Source: Gavia stellata (taxonomy: Eukaryota; Chordata; Aves; Gaviiformes; Gaviidae). From it: DNA of 64,000 nt. The notes beneath the pieces are model-generated. The model did not search any database, was not told the DNA's origin, and saw nothing but the letters and a program-made list of their open reading frames with translations. The stretch covers positions 5,217,255 to 5,281,254 of the forward strand of contig NC_082606.1 in the NCBI RefSeq assembly GCF_030936135.1, given 5' to 3'. A program made the translations under genes and the position numbers. Positions 12,401 to 26,559 of the stretch are shown one piece after another (within the stretch, counting starts at the first letter, position 1; each line of letters opens with the position of its first letter).

Positions 12401-15400
12401 TGATGTCTTCAGGGATTCACATATCCCTATCAACATCATTCCATATTTCATTTGAACACTTCCCATGGTTCAAACATACAAGCAATGTAAAATAGGCTAC
12501 AAACAGATGACTAATCACCATCTATCCCTACTGCATGTTAGCACAGTTTTATGAAGTAGCAAACAGCTGGAAAAATGATGCAGGGATCTCATCATAGTGA
12601 TCCTTTCATTAAATTACTATTGTTTCAGCAGAAGATCACTTTGAATGTTCAATCACGTCCGAAAAATTACTGAAGTCTAAGCAATGTGAGACTTCATTGC
12701 TGTACTGTCTCTATCCTAAGCACGGTATTTAAAGTAGGTAGAGACTGCCAGGCCTGCATTTAGAGCATAATGATATTTACTGTTGTAAACATGCCTGAGT
12801 ATCCAAGCCCAAGAAATTATTAAACTTGTGTGCTGTGTAGTGTAGTTTTAAAAAAGGGCTTTTAATTCAGGAAACCCAGTTCTCCTTTGTCTCGCTTAAT
12901 GCCACTTCATGCAAGCCCAGGGGAAAATGGCAGGCTCAACATCTTTCGGGTACATAAGGGCCAAAACCTTGAAGTACAGGTTAACCAAGACATGCTTGCC
13001 AAATGTAGAATAATTTTCTTTTGATGGGTAAATGTAACAGCTGTAGTAGATCAAAAAGCTGATCTAAATAGCCAGAGCATTTAGGTACTCAGAAGCATGG
13101 CATGTAATCATGAATCTTGCTTCCAGATTCAGGGCTTAAGCTTTACACCATTGCTATCAGTATTTCTGCATGAAGGTAAAGCTTCTCATTACAGTCTTTC
13201 TCTAAGGAAACAGAGGTTAACAAGCCTGACTTCTTCTCATTACAGCTTCTCATTCTCATCTGCATTTTGCCATTCCTAGGACAAAAGGCTGGGACAGAGC
13301 CACTCCAGCCACGAAGACAGGAAGGAAGGAAAAAAACCTGAGAACAGCAACTTCAGTTGCTGGGCTGCTGATCAGTCTGACTCCAAACTTTGCCATAACC
13401 ATTCTATCTCCTTCTGCCTGAATACCAACCACAGCCACAACCAGACTGTTTGTCTAGGGTTGTGGCATAGCCATTTCTGCTGGCAGCAGGCTGCTATTCC
13501 AGGCAGCTATTCTGCTAATGTCTGGAGTCAACCCTGGCTGTTAACTACAGAAAGAGAACTGCTACATCACCTTGTCACGTGGGAAAATGAGCAGATATTG
13601 TTGATGGTGCTGTAAAACCGTTAGCAATATGAAACCACAATGTATCTATGTAGAAGGAAGGTAAGACTTAGGACTACCTGCAGACTTTACTTCTTGCTGC
13701 AAGTATGTGCACTGTGTACTTTTTTTATGTGTTGTTGACACATGCTGCTTATATTGTTTGCAAATGATTCTGTTCTCAGAGAGCCCTACAGACATTTCGG
13801 AGTTTTAGCAGTTTGAGGTTATACTTACTTAGCTGGCCGCAAGTTGTCAGGGATTGTGAAGATGCATCACTAAAGGCTGAAATTAAGGGATGAAATTAAA
13901 AGTTCAATTAAAAATCCATCTGACTTACCATCCTCTGGACAGATTTGTGCAGCTAATGTGGACAAACTCTTCATTCATTCTCTGTCAGTGAAGAAGTCAT
14001 TCCCATTCCCAGCAGCACCTCTGTAAGCAAATGGTTTGCAGCAGTTCACAGTTCTGTAATAAGAGAGGCTATTCAGGAATGCTTACAATCTACAGTGCTG
14101 GGTTATGCTGGTCCCCTTTTACCCTATTTGCTATGATAATGTGGTTATTGCTATGTATGAAATATCATGTTGCAGCTCTGGACACAAGACTGCTGCAGTA
14201 AACAAGCTGGCGGGAGAACTCCAACAGCCCCACGTTCCAGGGCCTGCATGAAAAATCCCCTGTGGGGAGGTTTCAAACCAGCAGCTGCACTATTGGTGCA
14301 CTGCTTTCCCAAAGGGAGTACGGGCCAGAAGACGTGGACTCCCTGCATTCCTGGATGACACTTAATATTTTTAAAGATTTTTGGAAGACATTATTAAAAT
14401 GTAAGCAGAATACATTTCATTTAAACCACAACCATTTTTTGTGCCTTCATGCAAAGAACTGGCCACCATTTCCCTCTCTCTCTTCCTCCACCCCTAACTC
14501 CCTGGCTTTTGCAGTCACTATGAAGAGATTTACATTTCTGGAAAACTACAACACTGACTTCTTTCACATTGGCTTTTAAAGCCAACATATGACTGGCAAA
14601 GTGTTTACCCGCAAGACAAACCAAGCAAGCTTTTTATGTCTCCAAAGCTAATAAAATACTGCTTGGAGTACAGCTTGCCTTGAGTTTCTGCACAAGTAGA
14701 GCTCATTCTGCGAGCCCAACAGGAGGAGACGGCTATTTTAATCATCCTGTAGTTGCTTAAGCATAGGTTCTCCTGTTGATTTAGGACAGTCTCAACCCAG
14801 AACACTAAGCCATAAATACATCTGGAACTGAAGCTGAAGAAGAGTTAATATTCATCTCTCTAGTTTTATTTTAAAATATACCTTTAGATCTCTTGATGTG
14901 TAGCAGACATCAGTGAGTCACTCCAGACAGCTTAAAAGATATTTTGGAAAAAGCTGTAAAGTGAGTTTTTGGGTTTGTTTTTCTTTTTCTTTTTTTTTTT
15001 TTTTCCAGTCACAAGCAGACTTGGCTTAGTTATTCGGTTTTGTTTTGTAATAGAAGGAGAACTAGAGTTGCATAGAAGTTAATGAGCACATAACATCCCT
15101 CAGCATACAGACACCCCAAAAGAAACGAAAGGACTTCTGGTCTGACTCTGGCCAGCCATCCTGTGTTGATGAAGCCAGTGGAGTGGTGGCAAAGGGCCTT
15201 TGCATTCATCCTCTGGGCAGCAGCATCAACTGCAGTGAACCTCTATGCTCAGAGCAAAGAGCACAATTGCACCAGTGGAAGGAAGAAACAGCAGTGAGGC
15301 CACTTTTCCAAACTTCCCCAGTTCATACTGCTTTATGGGTCTGGCTGGCTGCGATGTGGAAAGTATGCAGCACCTACAGATATTTACAAAGGTGTAGAGA

Positions 15401-18400
15401 CAGAAATTAAGCAGAAGGAAGTCAGTCACACAGTCAGAAGCTGAAATCCAGCATGGGGACTCCTGGTACCCCGTCCAGATCAATCCCTTCTACCCTGCTA
15501 GCTTAGAACCTAGACAAGGCCAGAACTGACGATGTAAGTATCTGAAAGCCTCTGTCTTCCCTATAGCAAGACTTTTGTCTGGCCATTCCTTCAGTGTCAC
15601 ACATTTAAGCTCTTGAGCCAACACCATGACCATGTGTGGTGAATGAAGCAGACAGAGCAGAGGCCAGCAACAAAAATGATCCTGTTATTCTGAGGAGTAT
15701 TTCTGGCAGGATCCAGGAGGGCGAAGCAGTGAGGAGAAAGCTGTGTTCCATCTTTAGCAGAATGCCTCACTTTGCTGTACTCTGCTTCTTGACTTGTTTG
15801 CTTCAGCCTTTTTTTAACCACACTTTTGGGCTTTCCAGTGTGTGCAGACAGGACAAATATAGTGACTCACAAGTGTATACCTATTATTTAGTTGTTATAT
15901 AAAGCCCACCTGAGAGCACCATGAATTCACATTTTAGGTTTGCTGGAAACTTTTGCTGGAAATTTGTTCTGGTCGGTTGTCACCTTGCAGGGATCATTTC
16001 TCATCCCCCCACACACAAGCAAATCCTCAGCATGTTTTTAAATGAGTACAGAGAAACCCTGTTAGTCACAGCAGTGACCACAAAAAAGGTTTTGCCTTTG
16101 AGATTCTTTTATTATTTCATGCAGCTTTACTAAGTAATCTTCCATAACATAGGATACCATTTGTGCTTTTCATGTGGTAACAGGGGTCACCATCCTGGCA
16201 GGTGACAAGGAAATTTGTTGGAGCCTATTTTAGATACCAATTCTTGTTGCACATCATTCATATAGTCATCACTTCTCCTCCATTCCCCCATTCAATGACT
16301 TAGGTCCTCAGCTCCACTCTAATGACGGGGAAAGATCTGAGTCCCTGATAAAGTGGAACCTAGGACAGGCCGATAAATCAAAGATTGTAATGAAAAAAAG
16401 TGAGGGATCTTCCTCTAGAGGGGTAATGCCATTATTCGGATAAATGCAACAGATGAAGAGAGCTAACATTTAATGCTTCTCCTCTATTTGCCTTACAAAC
16501 CCCATTTTAATATGCTTCAGAACACAACCACAGTGAAATATTCTCAACTTCATGCCCCATGATTATTGCTCGGTCAGTACCACAACACAGCATCTCAGAA
16601 GACATAGAGCTCTGAGCCAAAGACCAAAACAAGATGCCTCTGCTTTACAGAGGGATCTGCAAATTCATCCATCTCCACACATCAGGCTGGAAAAGCGGAG
16701 AGGTACTATTGAGTGAGCTCCCCTCCCTTCTGCCCCCAGCCATGAGGTAAAGACAAGTTGCATAATATAAAAAGAACATCTCTGCTTTTTCTCCAGAAAG
16801 GGAACTAAATGGTCATGCCCAGCACTCCTACCAAAATTTTCGTATTATTTTCTGGAAATTCTGCAAATAATCTGGTATCCTACTGAGGCGTGCTGGAGGA
16901 GGGGAAAGGGCAGCCTGGAGAATGCCCTGATGCAGGAAACGGGAAGCAGGAAGGTGGGCACATGGCACCCCAGCCCTTGAGTTACCAACAGTTGGCATTG
17001 TAATGACTGGCTCAAGCTCATTAAAGGAGCTTCTTGTTGAATTACTTGGCAGAGAAGCAGGGAAGCAGCACTCTGCACAGCAGAGTGCTGATTCCCTGGC
17101 CATGTCTTCAAAGCCCAGGATCCTCACCAGGCTGGCGGCCCTATTTGGGATGGGCTGCATTTGGTTTAAGCTGACCAGTTCTGTCCTCAGTGTTCCCCAT
17201 CTACATCTAGGCCTTCAGCAAATCTCACATCTTCCTGTTTCCTTTGCCAAACCCTAAAAAGGCAAACATTGCAACATTGCAGGGATGTAGCACAATATTA
17301 AAACAGAGATTTCAATAGTAATGACTCAGGCTTAATGGCCTGTCTGCAGAGCTCATTTTCCTCCTGCCAAGTCCCTCTACCCCTGCAGTTCACAGTTCCT
17401 GGAAAGTTGAATGGTTTAGGAACCAACAGTATATTCAAAAAGGAATACTTTGAATACAAAGGCTAGAGACGCTATTATAATTATTTCCTATTTTCAAGCA
17501 AAAAACAATCTCAAATATTATTTACTGAAGATAGCCAGCAGTTTTCCACAGTCTTCGGGAAACTTTCCACAGCCCCACTGCGGAATGCTGCTGTTCTAGG
17601 GAATGACGCACCTAGGACCAGTGTCAGTCACTCCCCTGAATGGGCTCTGGGAACCCAGTCACATGCGAGGTGATCCTCATGTCCTAAAAGTTATATAGAA
17701 TGAGCCATGCCCTTGCAGAGCATGCAGCAACCATGACCAGTCCCTACACTTACAGGTCATTATAAAGCCGCATATCTACCTCATCCCTGTGATTAAGAAC
17801 CTCTGTTAAGTCATATTATCCATTAGCAGCAAAAGGTTAATGTTTAGCTTTGTATATACTCTGTTTGTTATTCATTGCATATATTCCCCACATGCAACTA
17901 AGTAGATACTTGACAGGTCTTTTTCTCAGAAACCGAATGTAATGCCTTGAAATTAATTGGCCAATTAATTTGGACTTTTGACTCACATGCGTACCAAGAT
18001 TAGAAATATTTCTAACTGCTTATAGTTACAGGCACTGTAAATACAGCATCCAGTCTGCTTCTTTTATGGGTGCTGCTTGACCTATTCTAAGCATCACAGT
18101 TTAGTCTACTGTTTAAACACAAGTTGAGTTTTCCCAACAGCTGGGACCTGAGGCCAAGTTGCTTTGCAGTCATGTTTGACTGTAATAGGTTAAATTCAAC
18201 CTAGCAATTCAAGCAAAATGAATTCTTCTGAAAACATACTCTGAACAAACCAATATATGCACTCAGCGGGAGTTTTAGTTCTGTGCCTGATGTGATCTTA
18301 CATGCTCCCGTAAATCTGTTTGAGAGCTGACTTCAGGGAAGACAGGCTCTAAATCTGAGTATTAGTTTGAACAGAAAAAAAGGTTAGGGAAATTGATTTG

Positions 18401-21400
18401 AATTTGTGCAAATGGTGACACACAGTAGTGCATGGCCTTCTCATACAGGAAATCCTGGAGTGCTGCTCTGCTCAGCCTGCCAGTTCCCAGCCCATTTAGC
18501 TTACACTTCAGAACATGCAAGAACCCTTGAATTCTATTTCACTGGGCTATTCTTCCATAGCAGACATTTCTTCCATAAGGGTGTAATATTTTTGGGAGGG
18601 CAGATGGAAAATCACTAACATACAGGGAATTTCAGAGAGATAGAATATAATTTAGAGAGCAGAGCACTGGATTTATGAATTCCTGCTCTAACTCTGTGGC
18701 TTGTAATGACCAGTGATCAGTATCTTTGTTTTGTGCATCATCCCCAATATGAAGGATTTTTTAAAAAGTAGTTCTTACCTTCCAAACTTGCTGATGTAAT
18801 GAAAATGAAGTAAGAATAAAATGAAAACACAGCAGAAAAAATCTACCATTATGCATTGTGCCTCAGGATGCACATTCAGTGCCTTTGCCAAGAAAGAGAA
18901 GGTTACCTACTGTGCCCACAGTTTATCTGATAATGCACGGTTCAGTTCAAAGCCTAATTTCTGCCCATAAGGAGTTAATATGCATTTATCTTTAATAGCT
19001 AGCTACCTAGTAATGATTTTATATCTTGATGTATCCCTTCAAAAAAATGAAATGGATATGTCCATCTCCTCCTAGTTGTTTTATTATATATTTATTATGT
19101 AGTCTTATTCTGAGTCACCCAAAATATTATTAACAGGTTTGGTTTTTTAAGGGCTCCCTCTCATATACACGTCTTCTGGCATCTCTTTGTCCTCATCTAT
19201 CTAGTGATTCCTAAGGTGCAAATCCTAGTTCTACAGCCAAGAAGACTAAATACTAATTTCCAGGGATGAAATTAAAGCTATCCCTAGCTCCCACTTTCCA
19301 AATGCCTTTTGAAGAGTCATCTGATGCCAGCAAGACCTAAGTTTTGGAACAGAGCAAAACATCTGCTGTTTTTGCAGGCTAATGGTTTGTCGCTGGAAAA
19401 CAAATGCAAGACTCAAAACTAATTTCTGGAACTTCCACTAAAATTCCTTTTTGTCCCCACTGGAGTGCTTCTGGGTTTCATTTTTAAGTAAGAGTCCCAC
19501 TGAACTGCATACGGACATATACATGCCTGTGCAACACGGAGCCGTAGGATTCAAGCCACAAAAGTGCAACAGTAGAAACTACGGCATTTAAGCTTAGAAA
19601 GCAGAAAACAGACTTATGATCTAATCAGAGTAAGCTGTGGATTTCCAAAAGAGCTATCCCATGGCTGCTGCTGTGTCTCCAGCTCCTTCCTGCCTGGCTG
19701 GTTGTGCCACACCAACCAAGACCAGAATTCAGCTCCTGAAGTCAAGATATGTAGATCCAGAGCTTTGGGTTAGTCTCTCCTGAATTTAACGAACCACGAG
19801 CCCCTCCAGCTCTCGTAGATACACTCCTATGGCAAAACATAAGTGAGGTTCAGGCCTTCACACTAGGAAGGAAGGCAGAACTAGGATGGCCATACGTGAC
19901 AATTGACATTATGCAGTCCATCATTTCCATCTATCATTGCATCTGCCAATTCTGCTGTTCTCCCTCCTTCTCTCACTCTTTGGTAACCCTCAGCATATTA
20001 TTTTGTACATCTAACCTGCTCATTAAAGAGTAACAAGTGGTTCAGCAGCTGTCTGTGTTTTCATAAAAAAGAACTTGGCTATCACGAATTGCTTCTGCCA
20101 GTCTTGGATCACCTGTAGAAAGCACTTGTAACCAGCCCTGCGACTGGAGCCAAATGGTGCAGGATAGTCCTACGGTTTTCACCTTGCCTGTGCACAATGT
20201 TGCAGGAAGGCATTCCTAGCACTAAGGTTTGGCTGTGAAAGGCAGACAGGCAATACCTAGTAGGGTTAACTATTCTCAGCTTCATCTGCTTGTCAAACAA
20301 CTACCTGAAAGTATGTGATCTTTCAGTAGGGTAGATATGATATAAGCAAAGATACTGAACAATTTCCTGCACTGCGTAGTAATTTAGAAATGCAGCTTTG
20401 AGATACTGAAAGGCCTGAAGGAAGATCATGTCAAGGAAACAAGGAACTTACCTGAGATAAAAATACCACTCATAAAATTCCATAACCTGGAAAGGGCCAG
20501 TTTAACAATAGAGTGACCCTTCTAGGGGAATCACTGTCAAAAAGAAGGCAACAAATATTGAAGCTCTGAACAACCTGTTTTATCTACACAACTAGAGTCT
20601 CCGAGAGGATGGACTTAATGGCACTGTGTACTAACATTTCAAACACAGACATCAAGGTTTCTATTCCAGCATAGCTCTGTCTGAGCTACGTTTTTTTGTT
20701 TTCATGTTTTGAAAACAGGACTCAGTTTAAAGACTTCTGTCTTGGGTCACTGATGCAAACTGCCCGACACCCAAGACTCCTCAAGCATTGTTAAGATTTC
20801 TGAGACAACTAGACTACACCTGTCTGTCAGTGCTGTGCCCTTGGTCCCCAAAATTCCTCAGACAGTCCTGGGGTTACACCTTTTGCTTACACACAGCAGG
20901 CTACCAGTAAACCAGCATGAGTTTGTATCATTTGTGCCACAGCAGGCTGCAACAGAGCCTTGCACCCACCCACTCTCACTGGGCCTCATTGCCAGCTGTC
21001 TCCCCAACACCCGCCAGCCTCACAAACCTGGGGGGCAGACGGATGAGACCCCACTAGATGGCACTACGACCCAGACTGATTTTAGTTATTGCAGACGTTG
21101 AGTTCATTTCTTATTTTGGATCCAACTGACCTTCTTGTTTGCCTTCTGTTTACAGTATGCACGGTGCTCCATAAAGAGTTTGTTATGGCCACTTATCTGT
21201 ATGTTGGCTAAACTGTTTTTTAAGCAAAAGTACCCATGCAGTATCAGCACATCCCCTGACATTTGACACTGCTCACATCGAAGCCTTCTCTTCCATTTTA
21301 TTTCAGCTTCATCTTTGAAGCTAAACATACCAGGAAGAGGGAGTGAGGGTGGTCAGTCAAATCAACACAAAATTTGCAAGTGAAAACTCCAAAAGTACTC

Positions 21401-24400
21401 TCTTATGAGAAGGCCTCATCTCATCCATTCAATGGGCAGGGAGTATCAAATACTTCACTTGTGCATATTGAGTGATCAACATCCAGCCTAACCAGCTTGC
21501 ATTAGGATAAACAAAAAACATTCCCATTAACTTTGCAGAGAGCTCTAATTGGCACTAAAAGTTAACTCTCGTATACCTGCTCATCAACTCATGTGTTGAC
21601 ACTCCTTGAAGAACATCTGAAAGCCCACATTCCCAATCTGATTTCCTGCTAGAATAAATGACTCTTCATTTGATTCCTGCATAACTGGGATGATATGACC
21701 TTTTCCCCTGCTCTAGCATGGGAAGCACTTTAGGAATTAATCTGCAAAAAAAATCCCCAAGATATAACAAAGTATATACAGTAATGGCTGTACAACGTTT
21801 ATTCCATGGGAAAAACACAATAGGGCAAAGCACAGTGAAGATAGGAAAAAAACAAAATAAATTTGTGTCTGAGCATATGTTGGATGATGCTGTCAAAACT
21901 GTGCAAGCAAGGGCAAACAATCATAAATATACAGGGAGTATTTCTAATTTCTTGCAATCTGGAATTGCTGGAAGTGTATTGGCTTCATTTCCTTTTTCCA
22001 AAATTCTTGAGTCCACCACTGTGAAATGTGTCTGTTTGACAATGGCAGAGTTCGATTTAGTAATTAAATTTGGCAATTTGCATGTCAGAAATACAGCTAT
22101 TCCTGGCAGCCCTGAATCTCAACTGCAGAGCTAATTTAACTTCTTCCACATAGTTTGGAAAAATTGATATTCTGGCTCATTTATAACAGGAACAGCTTTC
22201 ATAAAAAGACCTACACAACCTATTTCATCTATTGTGTAGTCATTAAAGGTCTATTGACTTATTGCAAATGGTGACAGCATCACTTGTTGTCTACATTTTT
22301 CATTTCTTTTTCCTGTGTCTCGTTCTCATATCTACTGTGATCACAGTAAAGGGCATTGTCATGATGAAGTAATTCTTGGAATAACAAATACAAACAGAGT
22401 ATTTAGCAATCCAAAAATGAAGGGCAAATTAGAAAACACGAGCTAATAGGAAGTAGTTTCGCAATATGGGAGCCAAGTGTCATTGTTGTGCCCGTCAATC
22501 CGTACTTGGAGCTTGGAGTTTGTTCTGCGTGTGGTGTGTTATGGGCTAGACAAAATGAATAAACGGGAATGGGCTCATTTTGAGGAGAGAAGCAGTGGGG
22601 ACCGTGGAGGTCTTTGCTTTTGTAATCAGATTAGCAGAACTCAAAGGTAAGTGAGATAGAGCAGAATTTCCTTTGCTGATAAACCACAGAACATGTGCTG
22701 GCCAACTAAATGTGCATAGCCATTTTCAAAACAAGGATATTTACCCATGAAGATATTTACCCATGTCCGTCTACTTGCAATACTCAACCTGTGTGTCCAC
22801 TGCAGCTGCTACTATACTGAAAACACAAACATAAGCAAGGAGCTGCTCTTTTTAGCATATTTAAGCCTGAGCACTGCAGAAAGCAGCAGTAATAATCTTG
22901 GCTGGTGGTCATAGCAGTCTCAGTGTACTACATTCAATAGAGCACACGTACGTATCTCCTGAAGGACAGCACATGTTCAGATGTTTCATGGAAAACAACA
23001 AAAGAGTAAATTTTCAAAATAAATTAGTATTTTGCTAATCTAAGTTAGTCAGGAAGATGGTCTGCAGTGAGATCACTTCCTATGCCCTGAGGTATAGGAG
23101 AAACACATAGTTCTTGAAAAGATGTAATAGAGGGCTGACTTGGTTATGGACTTGGTTATGGCACTGCCCAGGTCTAATCATAAATGTCTCCACAAGTGTG
23201 GTGTTCTCTAATTTTCCTTACCTAATGGCCATTTACCCTATCATTGTCTAATTTCTACAGCACTATGCCCTGGGAAGCAATGTCCTGCCTTTTTTTCTAC
23301 ACAAAGATTGGGCAGAAAAATTGGTACAGAAGAATTTGACTGAAAATAACTGTGCTGGTACAGTGCATCTTCTGCCCTTTGAACTATACCTCAATAGAGG
23401 GAATTATCTGGTGTTAAAGCAGTTCTGTTTGCACACTGTGAGACTGAGGTAGTGTTTTATACTTCACTGTGTTTGTCATGTTGACGTGCCACAGAAGCCA
23501 AAGTTTCAGCGTAATTTGGAGAAAATCAGCCTGTTCTGCAAACTCCTGGTTAGCCAGATCACAGCTGGATGGTGGTAACATTTTGGTACTATTGCTACAG
23601 GGAACTCTTGTAGCATAAGCCAGCCAAGCTCCATGACCTTCTCAGCTGAGAACAGCAGAACTGAAAGTTTTGCAATGAACTGCTCTAGAGAAAAACAAGG
23701 TAGAAAAACTGAGGAACAGAAATAATGGGGCTGCTAAGCAAATCTATATTCAGGCCAGATAGCACCCTGCACTCGATCCTGCTTTTAAAAAGGATTCATG
23801 ACCCTTAATTGCATCAGGTGGGGAGTGCTACCTGCTAACTGGGGCAGGGCCTCAAACTCTGGGGACTGTAAGCTCACTTTTTCTCCAACATTGGGACATT
23901 AGGCAACCTGTCATTCATGCCTTGCATTCTTTTGCCCCAGCTTTAAAATGGGAAATCACAACTAGGAAGAAACAGGATATGGAATCATCTTATATTACAG
24001 TATAATTGCACTTCCGCAGTTCCATTCAACAGGGGATCTTATAGCAATACTGAGTCTCCTCTGAAGCCCATGGTCCTGCTGGGTGGTTGTGTTTTGGGTT
24101 TTTTTTCCCATTATCCACATAATCTTTCATCCTCCCTGTTCTTAGCTCTACTTATTGCACACTGCATTGTAAACATGTACTTTAATATGGCAAACACCCA
24201 CATTCATGGAAGACCTTTTTCAGCATAATGAGTTGCCTTAAACGTGTCCTACACACTTTCCAGGATGACTATCACATTAGTCTATATGTTACTACTGCCT
24301 TGACAAACACCACTAAAGTTAGGAGACAGTGCAAGTTAAAGATTGATAAACCCACACCGCAAAATTTCAACCTGACCTTTCACACTGGGGATCCAAGTGT

Positions 24401-26290
24401 ACTACTTCTCATGAGCCCCACGAATCTATGAAAACCCTGCTCTGTCTCCACCTTGCACTGATGCTGAGATGAAAACCAACTGCTAGCAACCTAAAATTTC
24501 TTAAAGATAGAATAAAATGGCAAGCCCTGTGTGGTTTGTGCAGAATACAGGCAGGTAACTGTGACAGTGACCTTTTTTTTTCTTTTTCTGTGGTTTGTAT
24601 TTTGCAAGCAAAGAGCTTTCTATCCAGCTAGCCTTGAAAGCACAAGCACTGCCTAGAATTCCTCCCAAGGATGTGAAGCCAAACTATAGCAGAAACTGGG
24701 GAGGGAGAGGTGTAGACTGTGGAAATGCAAAAAAGCTGAGGAAGATGCTACGAATCAGAGCATACTTCACCACGGTAACTTTTCAAGAACACTGGCAGAA
24801 AAGAGGAAGGAAGGCAATATGAAAACACAGTTTGGCAGATAGCTCAGTCCACACCCTCCTACACAACAAGGTCTTTTTGCAGAAGAGGTAATTTTCAACT
24901 GTAATCGATACCAGCCTTAGCAGCTTGTCAGACAGGTTGCCAGTTATGTGAAGGCTGACGACAAAACAATTTCTTCTACAGAAACCTACAAAATTTTATT
25001 TCCAAACTTCCAGCAGGTTAGGGAAGGTCCTGCACAGAGCAACAATTGTGTGCTGATAGCCCACATTCTTCAACACACTCAGCATGTCCCTCTGTATGAA
25101 CATGGTAGATGGCATCCCTCTTGTTTTGGACAATGGCACTTAAAAAGCCATGTTAAAAACATTCTCACTATAGCTCATGCCCTCTCCCTCTAGATTACAT
25201 CTGGCTGAACCAAACCAAGAAGAATTACAACCCAGGTTTACAAAATACTAACGAGAAGTATGATAGAGAAACCGTATTCAACAACAGCTGCTTTCTAAAA
25301 GGCTACAAGGCATTAAGTAGTTGCTGCTGCTCTCTGCAGCCTGCCTCTGCCTAGTTTGGGAGGATAGGGCTACAGATGAACAGCAGCAATAGGCCAGAAT
25401 CATGCTCTACAGCAGGTCCCTACCTGGGATCTAGACAGAAGTGAGCCATGCTCCAGTCAACTTCCCTTTCCCTTTATCAGCGTCATAAACAATGGTAGGA
25501 AAAAATAAGCAAGTCTAATAACACTGAGCAATTAAACAGCAGTTGATAAAGTTCAGCCAATCAAAACTAATACATGCAACAAAGCTGTTAGTGAGATGTA
25601 GTAAGCAGTTAATAACAATTATAAATAATAATGTACTCAATCAAAACCAATAGCCTCTCCGATCCCACCTTCCGCTCCTTAGCTATCCATGTTGCACTCA
25701 GTTTAAGAGGTTATTCCTCAATCACCTTCAGAAGAAGACATTAAGTTATATCCTGTGCTCCTCTTTACCCATCTCCATACGTGTCCTGAACATAACATTA
25801 GACTCTCTGGCTGTTACTTCATGGATTTTCACTCCTCCCTGCTTCATGTGTTCTCCTGGTTCCAAGAGCTTTCAGCTTAAAAAAATCCCTTCCTGACAAG
25901 TTGGATGGTTTTCATGGCAAGTGTCCATGGACCCTCTAAGTTATTAACAGTCCCACACACAGCCTCACTTCTCTTTCCCTCCCTCCAGTCCTCACAGTGG
26001 CCCATTATGCTAAATCACACTGATCTAAAAAAGGGAGTTGAGGGAGACACTCTGACATAGGCTAGAAAAACTCTACTGTGGTATGGCCCATAAGAGGACA
26101 GCTTTTTTAAGCATTTTTGTCTCTGCTAAATAATTTCTGAAGTTCCACATTTAAATTCCCTCTCTAAGTGCTGGAGTCTGCCCTGTGAGGAGCTCACTAA
26201 AACTGAGGTAATGAAGGACATGATCAGTTTTCTGAGGGTGCTGTGACCTAGAGGCAGGTCTGATTACATCATTTGTTTTGGGTTGCGTCT
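9410..26290. other. intergenic DNA, no gene recognised
   Basis: About 17 kb of AT-rich sequence with no convincing exons. The longest uninterrupted frames (119 codons at 10402-10761 and 138 codons at 21718-22134, both plus strand) show no family signature, no signal peptide and no domain pattern, and I do not call them as genes. A long T-rich run lies at about 14982-15004. Short local duplications include a 15-base unit near 22737-22768 and a 12-base unit near 23138-23165. CA12 enhancers could lie here but cannot be read from sequence alone. Confidence 0.5.
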
Positions 26291-26299
26291 CAGGAGCTT

Positions 26300-26308
26300 T
26301 ATAAAAAG
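26300..26308 (+). promoter_or_regulatory. CA12: CA12 TATA box
   Basis: TATAAAAAG lies 161 bases upstream of the CA12 ATG, which would put the transcription start near 26,330. No CpG island surrounds it, so CA12 appears to have a focused, regulated promoter, unlike USP3. This fits known tissue-restricted expression of CA12. The start site itself is inferred. Confidence 0.6.
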
Positions 26309-26374
26309 CAGTCCTAAAAGGCAGGAGAGAGAGAAGGGGAGAGGAGGGCAATAACTCATTAGCAGAAGCTCTGT

Positions 26375-26455
26375 ATGTGTGCATTCTGCTATTTGCCACA
26401 TATGTACAAGGGAGTTTCTTCAGAGTGCAGAGAAACCTGTGAACTGTTGGAATAA
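26375..26455 (+). promoter_or_regulatory. upstream ORF in CA12 leader
   Basis: If transcription starts about 30 bases after the TATA box, the leader contains a 26-codon ORF whose TAA ends 13 bases before the CA12 start codon. It is out of frame with CA12 and could lower translation of the main frame. Neither conservation nor use can be judged here. Confidence 0.35.
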
Positions 26456-26468
26456 GTCTTTCCTTGAG

Positions 26469-26559
26469 ATGTCAGCCAAGAGCTTCAGTACAGTCAGAGT
26501 CGCTACTGTGCTTATTTTCTTCCTAAAGATACAACTCTCAATGCAAGCGCCGTTGAATG
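26469..26559 (+). CDS. CA12: CA12 exon 1: signal peptide
   Basis: This exon encodes [18 protein letters not shown] and continues to QAPLN plus one base, a hydrophobic signal peptide matching in length and ending (APxNG) the first exon of human CA12. The donor is GTAAAG, phase 1. The next exon completes the Gly and supplies Ser, which restores the Asn-Gly-Ser sequon known in human CA12. Confidence 0.88.

Noticed and set aside
21718-22134. 138-codon plus-strand ORF
   Set aside because: No recognisable domain, signal or neighbour support. A frame of this length can occur by chance in 64 kb.
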